From NCBI GenBank assembly GCA_016717145.1, contig JADKGD010000024.1, positions 1-19,777 of the forward strand: DNA of 19,777 nucleotides, written 5' to 3'. Under the pieces are notes generated by a model. That model was not told where the DNA came from, did not search any database, and worked only from the letters and a program-made list of their open reading frames with translations. Both the position numbers and the translations under genes were made by a program. The stretch comes from Saprospiraceae bacterium. GTDB taxonomy: Bacteria > Bacteroidota > Bacteroidia > Chitinophagales > Saprospiraceae. How positions within the stretch are numbered: position 1 is the stretch's first letter; every line of letters begins with the position of its first letter. Below are positions 8,817 to 18,514 of the stretch, piece by piece.

Positions 8817-9100
8817 CAGAAAATTTTGTCGGGATACATCATTATCAATAATTCCGATATCCCAATTTATATACTCAACAGAATATTTTGAAATACTAAA
8901 ATATATTTATTAAATATACTAGATATAAATAAAATAAAAAATTAATTATTCTAGACTAAAATGAATATTTAAAATAAAATTAAAGTTAAAGATAAAGTAT
9001 CTTATATTAAATATTATCATTTATTACCAATAATTTTTACAAAAGTTGAATTATGCATTACTCTTTATTAAAAACTCCTGTATTCTTATAAAAGATATGC
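8817..9100. other. AT-rich intergenic region upstream of the Ehr-like operon
   Basis: 284 bases of very AT-rich DNA between the MazG-type gene and the first gene of the Ehr-like operon, both on the minus strand. It should hold the operon's promoter, but I found no convincing minus-strand TTG/TAnnTTTG pair. No coding sequence, tRNA-like fold or long inverted repeat was seen. Confidence 0.5.
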
Positions 9101-9440
9101 CTAGAGAAGTTTATTATTATTAATATGTCGCTGACTATCTCTATTAGTCTTTTTATCCATATTTTTTAATATCGCATTTTCAAGATCAATATCCGTTTGA
9201 TTTGCTAAACAGGTAACTACCCATATGACATCTGCCAGTTCATCAGCCAGTTTTTCTTTTTGTTGCGCTAGAGAAATTGGATTTTTAAATGATTGATCAC
9301 CATATATCCGCGATATCAATCTGGCAACCTCTCCTACCCTCTTCAGTTAATATGGCCATATTGGTAAGCTCTGAAAAATATCTTACTCCTATTGTTTTAA
9401 TCCACTCATCTACGGTCTGCTGGTATGTTTTTATTTCCAT
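9101..9440 (-). CDS. MazG-type nucleotide pyrophosphohydrolase (frameshift as read)
   Basis: 112 residues when joined, the usual length for the small MazG-like family that hydrolyses nucleoside triphosphates to monophosphate and pyrophosphate. It starts MEIKTYQQTVDEWIKTIG. As read, the frame breaks in the CCC run at 9337-9339; removing one base yields LTEEVGEVARLISRIYGDQS. The metal-binding motifs are EExxE (about residues 33-37, EEVGE) and ExxD (67-70, ELAD in DELADVIW). The end NMDKKTNRDSQRHINNNKLL is typical of the family. The ATG at 9438-9440 overlaps the stop of dtd by one base, so the two are translationally coupled. This pairing with dtd also occurs in other Bacteroidota (from memory). 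Confidence 0.8.
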
Positions 9441-9891
9441 TATTCTTTTTGTTTTGAATCAATTACAATAGTGACCGGTCCATCATTAATAAGATTTACT
9501 TTCATATCAGCTGCAAATATGCCTGTTTTTACATTCGTATTACTCACTTCTTTGAGTCGCTCTACAAATTTTTCATATTTTAAAATTGCATATTCAGGCC
9601 TTGCCGCTCTAATATAGGATGGTCTGTTTCCCTTTTAGTACTTGCATGAAGTGTAAACTGGCTAATTACAAGATATTGACCTCCAACATCCTTCGCAGAT
9701 AGATTCATTTTACCTTCATCATCATTAAATATTCGTAGACTTACTATTTTATTGACCAACCATTCTATATCCTCGTCAGTATCACAAGATTCGATACCTA
9801 CTAATATTAGTATTCCGCTATTAATAGACGAGTAAATAATACCATTTATAACAACACTGGCGGTTAATACCCTTTGTAACACAACTCTCAT
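9440..9891 (-). CDS. dtd: D-aminoacyl-tRNA deacylase (frameshift as read)
   Basis: 150 residues when joined, exactly the family length. DTD removes D-amino acids (and glycine mischarged on tRNA-Ala) from tRNAs in the cytosol. Starts MRVVLQRVLTASVVINGI. The first signature, SQFTL, is at 77-81. The second, with the cis-proline, is NDGPVT at 136-141. The frame as read fails after ASTK; adding one base to the T4 run at 9633-9636 gives KKGNRPSYIRAARPEYA, then VNLINDGPVTIVID, ending KQKE at 9440-9442. The stop overlaps the MazG-type start. The gene is divergent from ctaA across the 480-base AT-rich region. Confidence 0.87.
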
Positions 9892-10371
9892 ATTAACGTT
9901 ATAAACATATATTTATTAAAACATATTTATTGTACTGATAAATAGGTAATTTATGTCAACTTTTATTAACATACATTTTGTCTAAATTAATGTAAAAGTA
10001 ATTATTTATGTATAGAAATGATGTTTATGAATTAAATATTAAATACATATATACATTTTAAAAAAGTTATAGTCGCTTAATTATATAGTTTTACACCGGA
10101 TGTTTTATTTACTTTTGACTGTGGATAAATAATTAGTATCTATTTGTTGATATGTTAAAATATTGAACATCTTATATTTATCATTTATATTGATGTGAAT
10201 AATTTGTTTAAAAGATATAGACAAAAGATGTGTAACAGCTTTATTAACATATCCACATAAGTAATGATAATGTTAAAGTATTTTAAGTAAAAAATATATT
10301 ATTAATACAAATAACAACTTGGTAAAAATCAAAAATGTTTTTAAGTTGTTATTTCTCATTAATTTTGCGGC
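9892..10371. other. AT-rich intergenic region with DnaA boxes; candidate replication origin
   Basis: 480 bases without a gene, strongly AT-rich, at the point where genes switch from minus (dtd side) to plus (ctaA side). It holds one perfect DnaA box, TGTGGATAA at 10120-10128 (reverse of TTATCCACA), and two with one mismatch: TGTGAATAA at 10194-10202 and ATATCCACA at 10249-10257. TTATTAACA (10241-10249) is weaker. Two perfect parS sites lie 4.4-5 kb away. These features fit a bacterial oriC, but dnaA is not adjacent and no DnaA-box array of typical density is present, so this remains a candidate. Confidence 0.4.
10360..10367 (+). promoter_or_regulatory. possible Bacteroidota -7 box for ctaA
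   Basis: TAATTTTG fits the Bacteroidota -7 consensus TAnnTTTG and ends 4 bases before the ctaA ATG, which would give an almost leaderless transcript. No TTG lies at the preferred spacing upstream, so support is weak. Confidence 0.3.
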
Positions 10372-11429
10372 ATGAAATATTCAAATAAGGTTAAAATTTG
10401 GTTGTTTATTGGTTTGGTCATGGTATTCGTTCAGGTTATTGTGGGTGGTATAACCAGACTTACTGAATCAGGATTGTCTATTACAAAGTGGGAAGTAATA
10501 AGTGGTACACTGCCTCCTCTTTCGGATTCAGACTGGAACCATCAGTTTGAATTGTATAAAAGTACTCCACAATATATCGAGATAAATGAAGGCATGAATT
10601 TGGATGATTTTAAATTCATATACTTTTGGGAATATATACATAGGTTTTGGGCAAGGATCATGGGATTTGTTTTTTTAATTCCATTCTTTTTTTTTAATTA
10701 AAGGTCATTTAGATAAAGCTATGTTAAAAAAATTAGGTGTGGTAATATTTTTGCTTTATTGGCTGCAACTTTTGGGTGGATCATGGTGGCGAGCGGTTTA
10801 GTCGAACGTCCATGGGTAAACGCTTATAAGTTGTCTCTACACCTTATTATTGCGTTTAGTGTATATGCTGCTTTATTATGGACTTTTTATATGCTAAAGA
10901 GGTTGGTTCAGGATTTTCAGATTTACCAAAGAATAACTTAATGCCTATGCTTTCACTGGTTTTTGTATTGCTTTTGGTGCAGATATTTTTAGGTGGAGTG
11001 ATGTCAGGAATGAAAGCTGCGGTAGTTTTTCCTACCTGGCCTGATATGAATGGTGTTTATTTTCCAAAATTAATTTTTGATTCATCACAGTGGAATGTAG
11101 AAAATTTTAATAATTACGACAAAACTCCATTTATGCCTGCCCTGATCCATTTTCTGCACCGAAATACGGCATATTTACTTTTTATTTTAGGAAACGTGCT
11201 AAGTTATAGATTAGTTAAATTTGGCAATATGTATAATATTATTGGACTTAAGAAAGTTGGTTATTTAGTTTCCATAATGTTATTATTGCAGGTAGTTATT
11301 GGTATAATTACAGTAATTAGTAGCAAAGGATCCATTCCAGTATTTTGGGGCGTACTTCATCAGGCAGGTGCGTTGGTATTGCTTACCATCCTTGTTTTTA
11401 CAATTTTTATTATCAGGATTAAAAAATAA
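10372..11429 (+). CDS. ctaA: heme A synthase, COX15/CtaA family (three frameshifts as read)
   Basis: About 351 residues when joined. Converts heme O to heme A for aa3-type cytochrome oxidase at the inner membrane. The start MKYSNKVKIWLFIG leads into VQVIVGGITRLTESGLSITKW, the classic N-terminal CtaA signature. The heme-ligand regions are visible: WEYIHRFWAR, SLHLIIAFSVY, LIHFLHRNTAYL and GVLHQAGALVLL. A second-half copy of the first motif reads FLGGVMSGMKAAVVFPTWPDMNG. The frame is restored by removing one T from the T9 run (10687-10695), adding one T at 10748-10752, and adding one A at 10928-10930, after which the protein is continuous to 11429. The following hydrolase gene begins 57 bases downstream on the same strand and may be co-transcribed. 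Confidence 0.9.
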
Positions 11430-11486
11430 TTAAAATTGCCCTTATATTGCCTCAAAATTTAATTAACTGATCAATAAATTTTTGTA

Positions 11487-12296
11487 ATGTCTGAAAATCA
11501 GATAAAGGAAGAGGGTAAATTTAAATATATTGAGACTGGCGGTGAAGGTACTCCTATTATTCTATTGCATGGGCTGTTGGGAGCTTTAAGTAATTTTGAT
11601 GGTATTATACTTCATTTTTCTAAAACCCATAATGTGGTAGTACCTATTTTGCCTCTATTTGAAATTTCGTTAAGGAGCCTTTCTGTAATGAAGCTTGTTG
11701 AATACGTTGAAGATTTTATTGATCATAAAAATTATAGAAAAGTACATGTATTAGGCAATTCTTTGGGTGGTCATATAGGTCAGTTATACACATTAAAACA
11801 TTCTGAACGCGTAGAAAGTATGATTTTAACTGGTAGTAGCGGATTATTTGAGAGTGCCATGGGAACTACATTTCCAAAAAGAGGTAACTATGAATATATG
11901 AGACAAAAAGCGGAAAGCGTTTTCTATGATCCGGCTGTAGCTACAAAGGAACTTGTAGATAGCGTATATGAAACCGTCAATGATCTGAAGAGAGCGATGT
12001 GTGTTGTTGCAATTGCCAAATCTGCAGTCAGACATAATCTTGAAGATAGCTTGCACAAAATATTGGTGCCTACATTGTTGGTTTGGGGAATGCAGGATGC
12101 AGTCACTCCATTGTGGGTAGGGGAAAAATTCAACGAACTTATACCTAACTCTGAACTGGTAAAAGTAGATAAATGTGGTCACGCCCCAATGATGGAGAGA
12201 CCGGAACTATTTAATACTTCACTGGAAGACTTCCTGGATCGAGTAGAAAACGGAAGTTTTCTGCAAAATAAAAACCCTGCAAAAACTGTCGGTTAA
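11487..12296 (+). CDS. alpha/beta hydrolase
   Basis: 269 residues, intact frame. Signatures of the alpha/beta hydrolase fold: the oxyanion segment LLHGLLGA (27-34), the nucleophile elbow GNSLGG with S92, the acid in WGMQDAVTP (D204), and CGHAPMMERP with H232. Cap residues lie about 115-185. No signal peptide, so probably cytosolic. Substrate unknown: the family covers esterases, haloalkane dehalogenases, C-C hydrolases and more, and nothing in the sequence narrows it. It lies 57 bases after ctaA and converges on the M1 peptidase gene, with only one base between the two stop codons. Confidence 0.85.
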   Translation: MSENQIKEEGKFKYIETGGEGTPIILLHGLLGALSNFDGIILHFSKTHNVVVPILPLFEISLRSLSVMKLVEYVEDFIDHKNYRKVHVLGNSLGGHIGQLYTLKHSERVESMILTGSSGLFESAMGTTFPKRGNYEYMRQKAESVFYDPAVATKELVDSVYETVNDLKRAMCVVAIAKSAVRHNLEDSLHKILVPTLLVWGMQDAVTPLWVGEKFNELIPNSELVKVDKCGHAPMMERPELFNTSLEDFLDRVENGSFLQNKNPAKTVG

Positions 12297-12297
12297 A

Positions 12298-14611
12298 TTA
12301 TGGCTTTATAATAGCACTCCTGTCTTTCTGCATTGGGTTTTTCTGTGACCTTTGAGTACTTCTCTTAAATATTTCAAATTTACTAAACTGTTCTTCTTTT
12401 GGAAAATAATTATTTTCTGTGTCTATATCTGCGGTTTCCAAAAATGGATCAAGGACTATCCTGGTGATTTTTTTGTCACTTGCGTGAACTTTAGTTATCT
12501 TTTTTTCTCCTTTTCTCCAGATTTCGGCCGGAATTCTGATTACTTCTGATGTTCCGTCTTCGTATTGTAGTTCATAAATCACTGGCATAACCAATCCGCC
12601 TAATTTTTCAAATTCTATCTCATAATAAGTTTTTGTAATTCATTGCTTCTACTTCTTTATCTGTCAAGCCAGCAATGGATTTTTCATATTCCTTTATTTG
12701 ATTTTCATCCAAAGCATATTTATCCCATTGAGTGTAAAAAATCATTTAATGTAGTATCTATTTCATTATAGGTTTTACTTATTTGAGTTTCGTTCCTGAT
12801 TGAGCTTATATTTTTTCTTGCCGTCGCTCTTTCAGTTTCATCCAGTTCCTGCTTTTTCAAAGGGTCTTTAGGGGTTACTTTTTTCATTTTGACATCTGAA
12901 ATGGATAGATCTACGTGATCAGTAGTATAAAACCAACCTCTCCAGAACCAGTCAAGATCCATGCCTGATGCATCTTCCATAGTACGGAAAAAATCTGCAG
13001 GATAGGGTTGTTTAAAAGCCCATCTGTTTGCATATTCTTTAAAAGCAGCATCAAATAATTCTCTTCCCATCACTGTTTCCCTAAGTATATTTAAAGCTGT
13101 GGCAGGTTTTGCATATGCATTGTTACCAAGTTGATATGCAGACTCAGGATTTACCATAATAGGTGACATAACGGATTTATCACTTCCCATATAACTGACT
13201 ATCTTTTGAGCTTCTCCGCGACCCGATGGGTAGTTTCGTTCGAATTCCTGTTCTGCGAGATATTGTACAAATGTGGTTAAACCTTCATCCATCCAAGCCC
13301 ACTGTCTTTCATCTGAGTTTATAATCATTGGAAAAAAGTTGTGTCCTACTTCATGTATAATCACACTTATCATTCCATGCTTTGTTCTTTCTGAGTAGGT
13401 ACCATCTTTTTCGCAGCGTCCAAAATTAAAACATATCATTGGATATTCCATTCCTATTCTGTCTGCATTGATAGACCAGGCTACTGGATAAGAGTAATCC
13501 ACAGTACATTTAGAAAAAGTCTTTAAGGTGTGCGCTACTGTTTTAGTTGAATATTTTTCCCACAATGGGTTACCTTCTTTAGGATACATAGACATGGCCA
13601 TGGCATAGTTATTTCCTATTTTAACATTCATGGCGTCCCATATGAATTTTCTTGATGAAGCAAATGCAAAATCTCGGACGTTATCTGCTTTGAATGACCA
13701 GGTTTTAGTAGTTTGTGATTTTTGCTTTTCTCTTTCTATAGCTTCTTCCTGTGTGGCAATGATGACAGGATGGACAAACTCTTTTTGAGCTTGGGTATAT
13801 TTATCCATTTGAGTTTTAGTCAAAACCTTATCTATATTTTGGAGTGTACCGGTAGCTGCTACCAGGTGATCTGATGGTACAGTTATATTGACAAGATAGT
13901 TGCCAAAAATTAAAGTAAACTCGCCTGAACCTAAAAATTGATTGTTTTGCCAACCTTCTATATCATTGTAAGCGCACATTCGAGGGAAAAATTGTGCTAT
14001 TGTATAAAGATAATTATCGTCTTCGCTAAAGTACTCGTATCCAGATCTTCCTCCAAGTTTCATTCTATCATTGATATTATACCAATACTTGATTTTGAAA
14101 GAATATTTCTCTCCTCTTTTAAGCGGTAGCGGTAAATCTATTCTCATCATTGTTTTGTTGATGATGTATTTCAAATCTTTGCCACTTAAATCTTTAACGT
14201 AATCCAGTTTAAAGCCTCCATCAAAGGATAATTTTTCGTTATCCATTGAAGATAATTCTTCTTTCTCAGAGATAGATTCTGGATTTATTTTGTGGCTATC
14301 TGAATCTGCACTTCTTTGGTTTTGGTCCAGTTGTATCCATAGATAAGTTAATACATCGGGAGAGGTGTTGTAAAAGGTTATTGTTTCTTCCCCATAAATC
14401 TTTTGATTTTTGTCATCAAGTTCTACATTTATTTTATAGTCTGCTCTACATTGGTAATATTCATGGCCCGGTGCTCCTGTAGCAGTCCTGTAATTATTTG
14501 CTGTTGGTAATAAGTCGTACATTTGTTTAAAAGGAGATTGATCAGTATTGTTTTGACCAATTGCAAAAACCGGAAATAAGATTGTAAGGATAAGGATTTT
14601 ATGTTCTGCAT
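12298..14611 (-). CDS. secreted M1 family metallopeptidase (three frameshifts as read)
   Basis: About 770 residues when joined. The N-terminus MQNIKILILTILFPVFAIGQ is a signal peptide. It is recovered by adding one base to the T4 run at 14597-14600; without that the frame would start internally at 14522. Catalytic features: GMEYP (exopeptidase GAMEN-like motif, within RIGMEYPMICF), zinc motif HEVGH at 13341-13355 (about residue 420), and the third ligand Glu in WAWMDEGLTTF. Near the end, removing one base from A6 at 12736-12741 and correcting one base near 12621-12627 links the M1 domain to YTQWDKYALDENQIKEYEKS, then GGLVMPVIYELQYEDGTSE, and a C-terminus at 12298. That tail is typical of Bacteroidota M1 proteins. 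It probably trims peptides in the periplasm or outside the cell. Confidence 0.85.
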
Positions 14612-14777
14612 ACTAAAATAAAATTTTAAGCTTGGTGTAAATGATTTTGAAAAAATAAATAGATTAATTGGATTGTTTGTTCAAAAAGTCGTCAAAAATG
14701 AAGTTTTTTTATTTAGAAACATTTGTAATAATTTATGTTTTAAATGTATAATTAATCATTTCAATTAGAAACCCAAA

Positions 14778-14793
14778 TGTTTCACGTGAAACA
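14778..14793. promoter_or_regulatory. parS: parS site 1 (ParB-binding palindrome)
   Basis: TGTTTCACGTGAAACA is an exact match to the bacterial parS consensus, and the palindrome extends one base on each side (14777-14794). parS nucleates ParB for chromosome segregation and is usually clustered near the origin. It lies just upstream of the M1 peptidase gene, in non-coding DNA. Confidence 0.93.
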
Positions 14794-14803
14794 TAATAAA
14801 CAA

Positions 14804-14835
14804 AAAAAGGCCGGTGATTGCTCACCGACCTTTTT
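14804..14835 (-). terminator. rho-independent terminator of the DoxX-like gene
   Basis: A 14-bp stem with one mismatch: AAAAAGGCCGGTGA (14804-14817) pairs with TCACCGACCTTTTT (14822-14835) around TTGC. Read on the minus strand it ends in a run of U just after the stop of the DoxX-like gene, and it could also act on the plus strand. Confidence 0.8.
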
Positions 14836-14867
14836 GCTAATTTATTTATCGGAGCAAAGATAATAAT

Positions 14868-15227
14868 TTATTTTACATATGTACTATCTTTTGCCATACT
14901 TGCATATAAAAATGCACCACCTGCTATAGATATGTTTTTTAGGATATTTGATATTTGTGATTCGTCAGTACTTAGCATTTGTGCGTGAGGTATAATAAAT
15001 AGCAAAACCATAATTCCAAGAAGAACTGCTGCTAATTTATCATACTTTCCAATGATATTACTTACAGCAGCAGCAATTAGTGCAGTACCAATAATGTATA
15101 CCGTTATTGATCCTCCTGGAGCCATCCCAACCATCTTGTCGGCAGTCATAAAATGCATTAAGCCAAATAAACCTATAGGTATGGCCAATAAATACTTACC
15201 TAATCCAATAATATTGTTTATAATGTT
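14868..15227 (-). CDS. small DoxX-like membrane protein
   Basis: About 106-120 residues with four hydrophobic helices: YLLAIPIGLFGLMHFM, ITVYIIGTALIAAAVSNIIG, KLAAVLLGIMVLLFIIPHA, and NISIAGGAFLYASMAK. The pattern GLMHF, GKYDKLAA and a late GGAxxY fits DoxX-family proteins, which are inner-membrane proteins of mostly unclear function. The start is uncertain. A TTG at 15186-15188 would cut the first helix; the frame is open further upstream (INIINNIIGLGKYLLA) to about 15227-15240 but has no ATG, so either an ATT start or a base error is likely. It ends at the terminator above and is flanked by the two parS sites. Confidence 0.6.
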   Translation of the reverse strand, partial: NIINNIIGLGKYLLAIPIGLFGLMHFMTADKMVGMAPGGSITVYIIGTALIAAAVSNIIGKYDKLAAVLLGIMVLLFIIPHAQMLSTDESQISNILKNISIAGGAFLYASMAKDSTYVK

Positions 15228-15356
15228 AATTTTAAAATTTTATTAGTATTGTTTTGAATAAGCAAATATGTATGTTTTATTCTATTACAAATATCTAATC
15301 TAGGAGAATATTATTTAGTTTATTAAAAAAAATGTTGAATAATTTTTATATATCAT

Positions 15357-15372
15357 TGTTTCACGTGAAACA
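15357..15372. promoter_or_regulatory. parS: parS site 2 (ParB-binding palindrome)
   Basis: A second exact TGTTTCACGTGAAACA, 579 bases from the first and two bases beyond the uvrA stop codon. Two perfect copies this close cannot reasonably be chance, so this is very likely a centromere-like cluster. Confidence 0.93.
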
Positions 15373-15374
15373 TT

Positions 15375-18205
15375 TTAGATATATTGACCCGTATAAGATG
15401 AAGATATATTCTTCAATTCTTCCGGCCTACCTTCCAAATACCAAATTTCCACCATCTTTTCCACCGCCAGGTCGAGATCTATCACCCAGTCGGCTGCTCT
15501 AATAACTTCCATATTGTGCTCCACAATCAGCACCGTATGACCATTTTCTACCAGTGCATTAAAAGCATCCATCAGCTTATTGATATCATGAAAATGCAGT
15601 CCCGTAGTAGGTTCATCAAAAATGAAAAATATATTTTTTGATAAAAACTCTTTGGTAAGAAAACTTGCCAGTTTAACACGTTGTGCTTCTCCACCAGAAA
15701 GTGTGCTGCTCGATTGCCCAAGTTTTATATACCCCAATCCTACATCACTTAATGGTTGAAGTCTGGCAAGAATATTTTTTTTTATCTTTAAAAAAGTAAG
15801 AGATTCTTCTATCGTCATATCTAAAACATCATAGATACTTTTATCTTTGAAAGTCACTTCGAGCACTTCTTTCTTAAATCTTTGACCCCCACACTCTTCA
15901 CATAGTAATGTCACATCTGCCAAAAACTGCATTTCTACAGTAAGATAACCCTCGCCCTTACAAGTTTCACATCTTCCTCCTTCCACATTGAATGAAAAAT
16001 GTTTGGGTTCAAAACCCTTTATTTTTGAAAGTTGTTGGTCCGAAAATAATTTTCTTATATCATCATATGCTTTTACATAGGTGACTGGATTTGACCTGGA
16101 TGATTTACCAATTGGACTTTGACTCACCATTTCAACCATTTTTATATTTCTTACATCTCCACTGATATTTTTATGTCTCCCGGAGCCATTGCTACAGGAT
16201 CATTGATGAGTAATTTTAATGCAGGATAAAGTATATGTTTTACAAGACTTGTTTTCCTGATCCTGATACACCTGTCACAGCTGTCATGGCTTGCAAAGGA
16301 ATAGTGACATCTATGTTCTTCAGATTGTGTTGACTTGCACCGGTAAGAATAATTTTTTGCTGGATTTTTCTTTTTTGAGCCGGATATTTTATACTCTTAG
16401 TTCCTGCTATATATTCAGATGTAAGACTGCCGTTTATGCCTTTACTAAACTGCTCGTATGCCCCAGCGTATACCAATGCACCACCATGTACTCCAGCTTC
16501 CGGACCTATATCTACGATATAATCTGCATTGCGGATCACTGCCTCTTCGTGTTCAATAACAACGACCGTATTTCTAAGGTTTCTGAGCCTTTTTAAGACA
16601 CTGACTAACTTTTCCGTATCCTTTGGGTGTAATCCCACGGAAGGTTCATCAAGGATATAAAGAGAATTGGTTAGATTACTTCCAAGTGTGCGTGTAAGAT
16701 TTATACGCTGAGTTTCTCCTCCACTTAGGGTACTTCCAAGCCGATCAAGCGACAGATAACCCAATCCAATCTCAATCATAGTGCGCAATCTGTTTTTAAC
16801 TTCAGTCAGGATTCTTTCTGCTATCTTCTGATCGTGAGCACTTAATTCCAATGCCTCTATGAAAATGAGTAATTCTTCTATAGGGATATTTATAAGTTTA
16901 GTGATGTCCTGACCGTTGACTTTTACGTATGTGGCTTCTTTCCTAAGACGGCCACCTTTACAAACATTACAAACAGTTTTGCCCCTATATCTGGACAACA
17001 TAACCCTATTCTGAATTTTATAAGCGCCATCTTCCAATTCCTGAAAGAAAGCATCTATTCCATCAAAATATGTATTGCCGGACCAAAGTATTTCTTTTTG
17101 TTCATTGGACAGGTCTTTGAAGGGTTTATGTATCGGGAAGTTAAACTGATCAGCATTTTGTATCAGTTGGTTCAACCACAATTTCCCTTTTTCACCTCTC
17201 CAGCAGGCCACAGCTTCCTGATATACAGATAGGCTGTCATCAGGGATGACTTTATCAGGGTCTATACCGAGCATTTTACCATAGCCTTCACATTTAGGGC
17301 AAGCGCCATATGGGTTATTGTAATTGAAAAGCTGATGAGTTGGTTCGAGAAAAATGATACCATCCAATTCAAAACGATTATTGAAATACTTTTCTTTCCC
17401 ATCAATAACTGAGATAATACATTCACCCTCTGATTCTGAAAAAGCAATTAAAACTGAGTCTGCAACCCTTTTTTTATTGTCTTCATCATCATTGACCACA
17501 AAACGATCTATAAGAACTTTTATATCTAAAGATGTAGAAATAACGGATTCATTTTTATTGACATCATTTTGCTCAAGGAGTTCTTCTATCGAAATGATAT
17601 TATTATTGTATACCACTCTGCTATATCCTTTTTGTAATAAAAGATCAAGTTCCTGACCGATAGTTCTATCATGTCTTTTTTGCAGTGGGGTCAGCAACTG
17701 AACTTTTGAGTCCATATCCAGAGCGAAAATATAATTCACTACATCGCTAACCTCATGCTTTTTTACTATTTCACCGGATACTGGAGAAATGGTTTTACCT
17801 ATACGGGCATATAATAATCTTAAATAATCATAAACTTCTGTCAGAGAACCTACTGTGGAGCGTGCATTACTTGAACTTACTTTTGTTCTATCGCTATAGC
17901 CGGACAAATCCCTTTGATATAATCTACTTCAGGTTTTTTCATCCGGTCCAGAAATTGTCTTGCATATGAAGACAGACTTTCTACATATCTACGCTGACCT
18001 TCAGCATAAAGTGTATCAATGATAAGAGATGATTTTCCTGAACCTGAAACACCTGTAACAACTACTAATTTTATTTTGGAATAAAAAGTTCGATATCCTT
18101 TAGATTATTCGATCTTGCCCCTTTGATATGAATAAATTTTCTGAGTTCAGCTTTGTTTTCTTCTTCACCGGAAATATTGATCGGAGACTGCAATACGTTT
18201 TCCAT
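15375..18205 (-). CDS. uvrA: excinuclease ABC subunit A (several frameshifts as read)
   Basis: About 945 residues when joined, the normal UvrA length. UvrA finds bulky DNA lesions and loads UvrB in nucleotide excision repair. The start MENVLQSPINISGEEE is at 18205. First Walker A: GVSGSGKSS (about 52-60). Then YARQFLDRMKKPEVDYIKG, zinc-module pairs CPKC and CNVC, signature LSGGETQRINL, Walker B LYILDEPSVGLHP. Second half: GVSGSGK, zinc finger CETC...CEEC, SPIGKSSRSNPVTY, LSGGEAQRVKLA, FFIFDEPTTGLHF. One-base additions at 18074-18077, 17881-17884, 16252-16255 and 16168-16172 join the parts. Two opposite shifts between about 15436 and 15473 garble some 12 residues (as read LAVEKMVEIWYL; corrected PGGGKDGGNLVF). 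All look like sequencing errors. Confidence 0.93.
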
Positions 18206-18514
18206 GTATAAAATTAACCATTTATAAATACGACTATATAAAAGTATGATATTCAGTTGATTATGAGATAATCGACAATTTGATCATACAATAACCTGAC
18301 AAGATATTGCAGATTATCCAACTATAATAACAGATATACCAGAAAGTTGTGGAATAAAAATAAAATACGTAATTCTGAAGAGAGAATTAGAGCTTAAGAA
18401 AGGACAAAGCCACAAATTTACACCATTCAACTTAAGGGAAATTAAGCTTCTCATTAAATGATGCTCTTGTAAACTTTTAAAAATTGTATATCTTTGATTT
18501 TATAAACACAGATT
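18206..18514. other. intergenic region between divergent uvrA and a secreted-protein gene
   Basis: 309 AT-rich bases. The plus-strand promoter at 18467-18496 is the only clear element. No LexA-type operator or promoter for uvrA was recognised, and no small coding sequence stands out. Confidence 0.5.
18467..18496 (+). promoter_or_regulatory. Bacteroidota-type promoter
   Basis: TTG at 18467-18469, 19 bases, then TATCTTTG at 18489-18496, an exact fit to TTG-N(17-23)-TAnnTTTG. Transcription would start near 18503, about 12 bases before the ATG at 18515. It would be read by the housekeeping sigma factor of this phylum. Confidence 0.65.

Larger units (their letters stand above)
14612..14867. other. 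intergenic region with parS and terminator
   Basis: 256 AT-rich bases between two minus-strand genes. It contains a terminator hairpin and a parS site (both listed separately), and must hold the promoter of the M1 peptidase gene, which I could not place. Nothing else seen. Confidence 0.5.

Noticed and set aside
10140..10371. A riboswitch or small RNA ahead of ctaA
   Set aside because: Very AT-rich with no stable G/C-containing stems or recognisable conserved core.
11475..11484. A separate promoter for the alpha/beta hydrolase (TAAATTTTTG)
   Set aside because: The -7 box has an extra T and the nearest TTG is 25 bases away, outside the usual spacing; co-transcription with ctaA is as likely.
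14429..14611. A separate 60-residue protein upstream of the M1 peptidase
   Set aside because: Its first residues become the M1 signal peptide after one base is added at 14597-14600; the remainder is out-of-frame M1 coding sequence.
5239..18205. Programmed ribosomal frameshifting or phase variation at homopolymers
   Set aside because: Too many unrelated housekeeping genes are affected, at different run lengths and without slippery heptamers plus structures; sequencing error is simpler.
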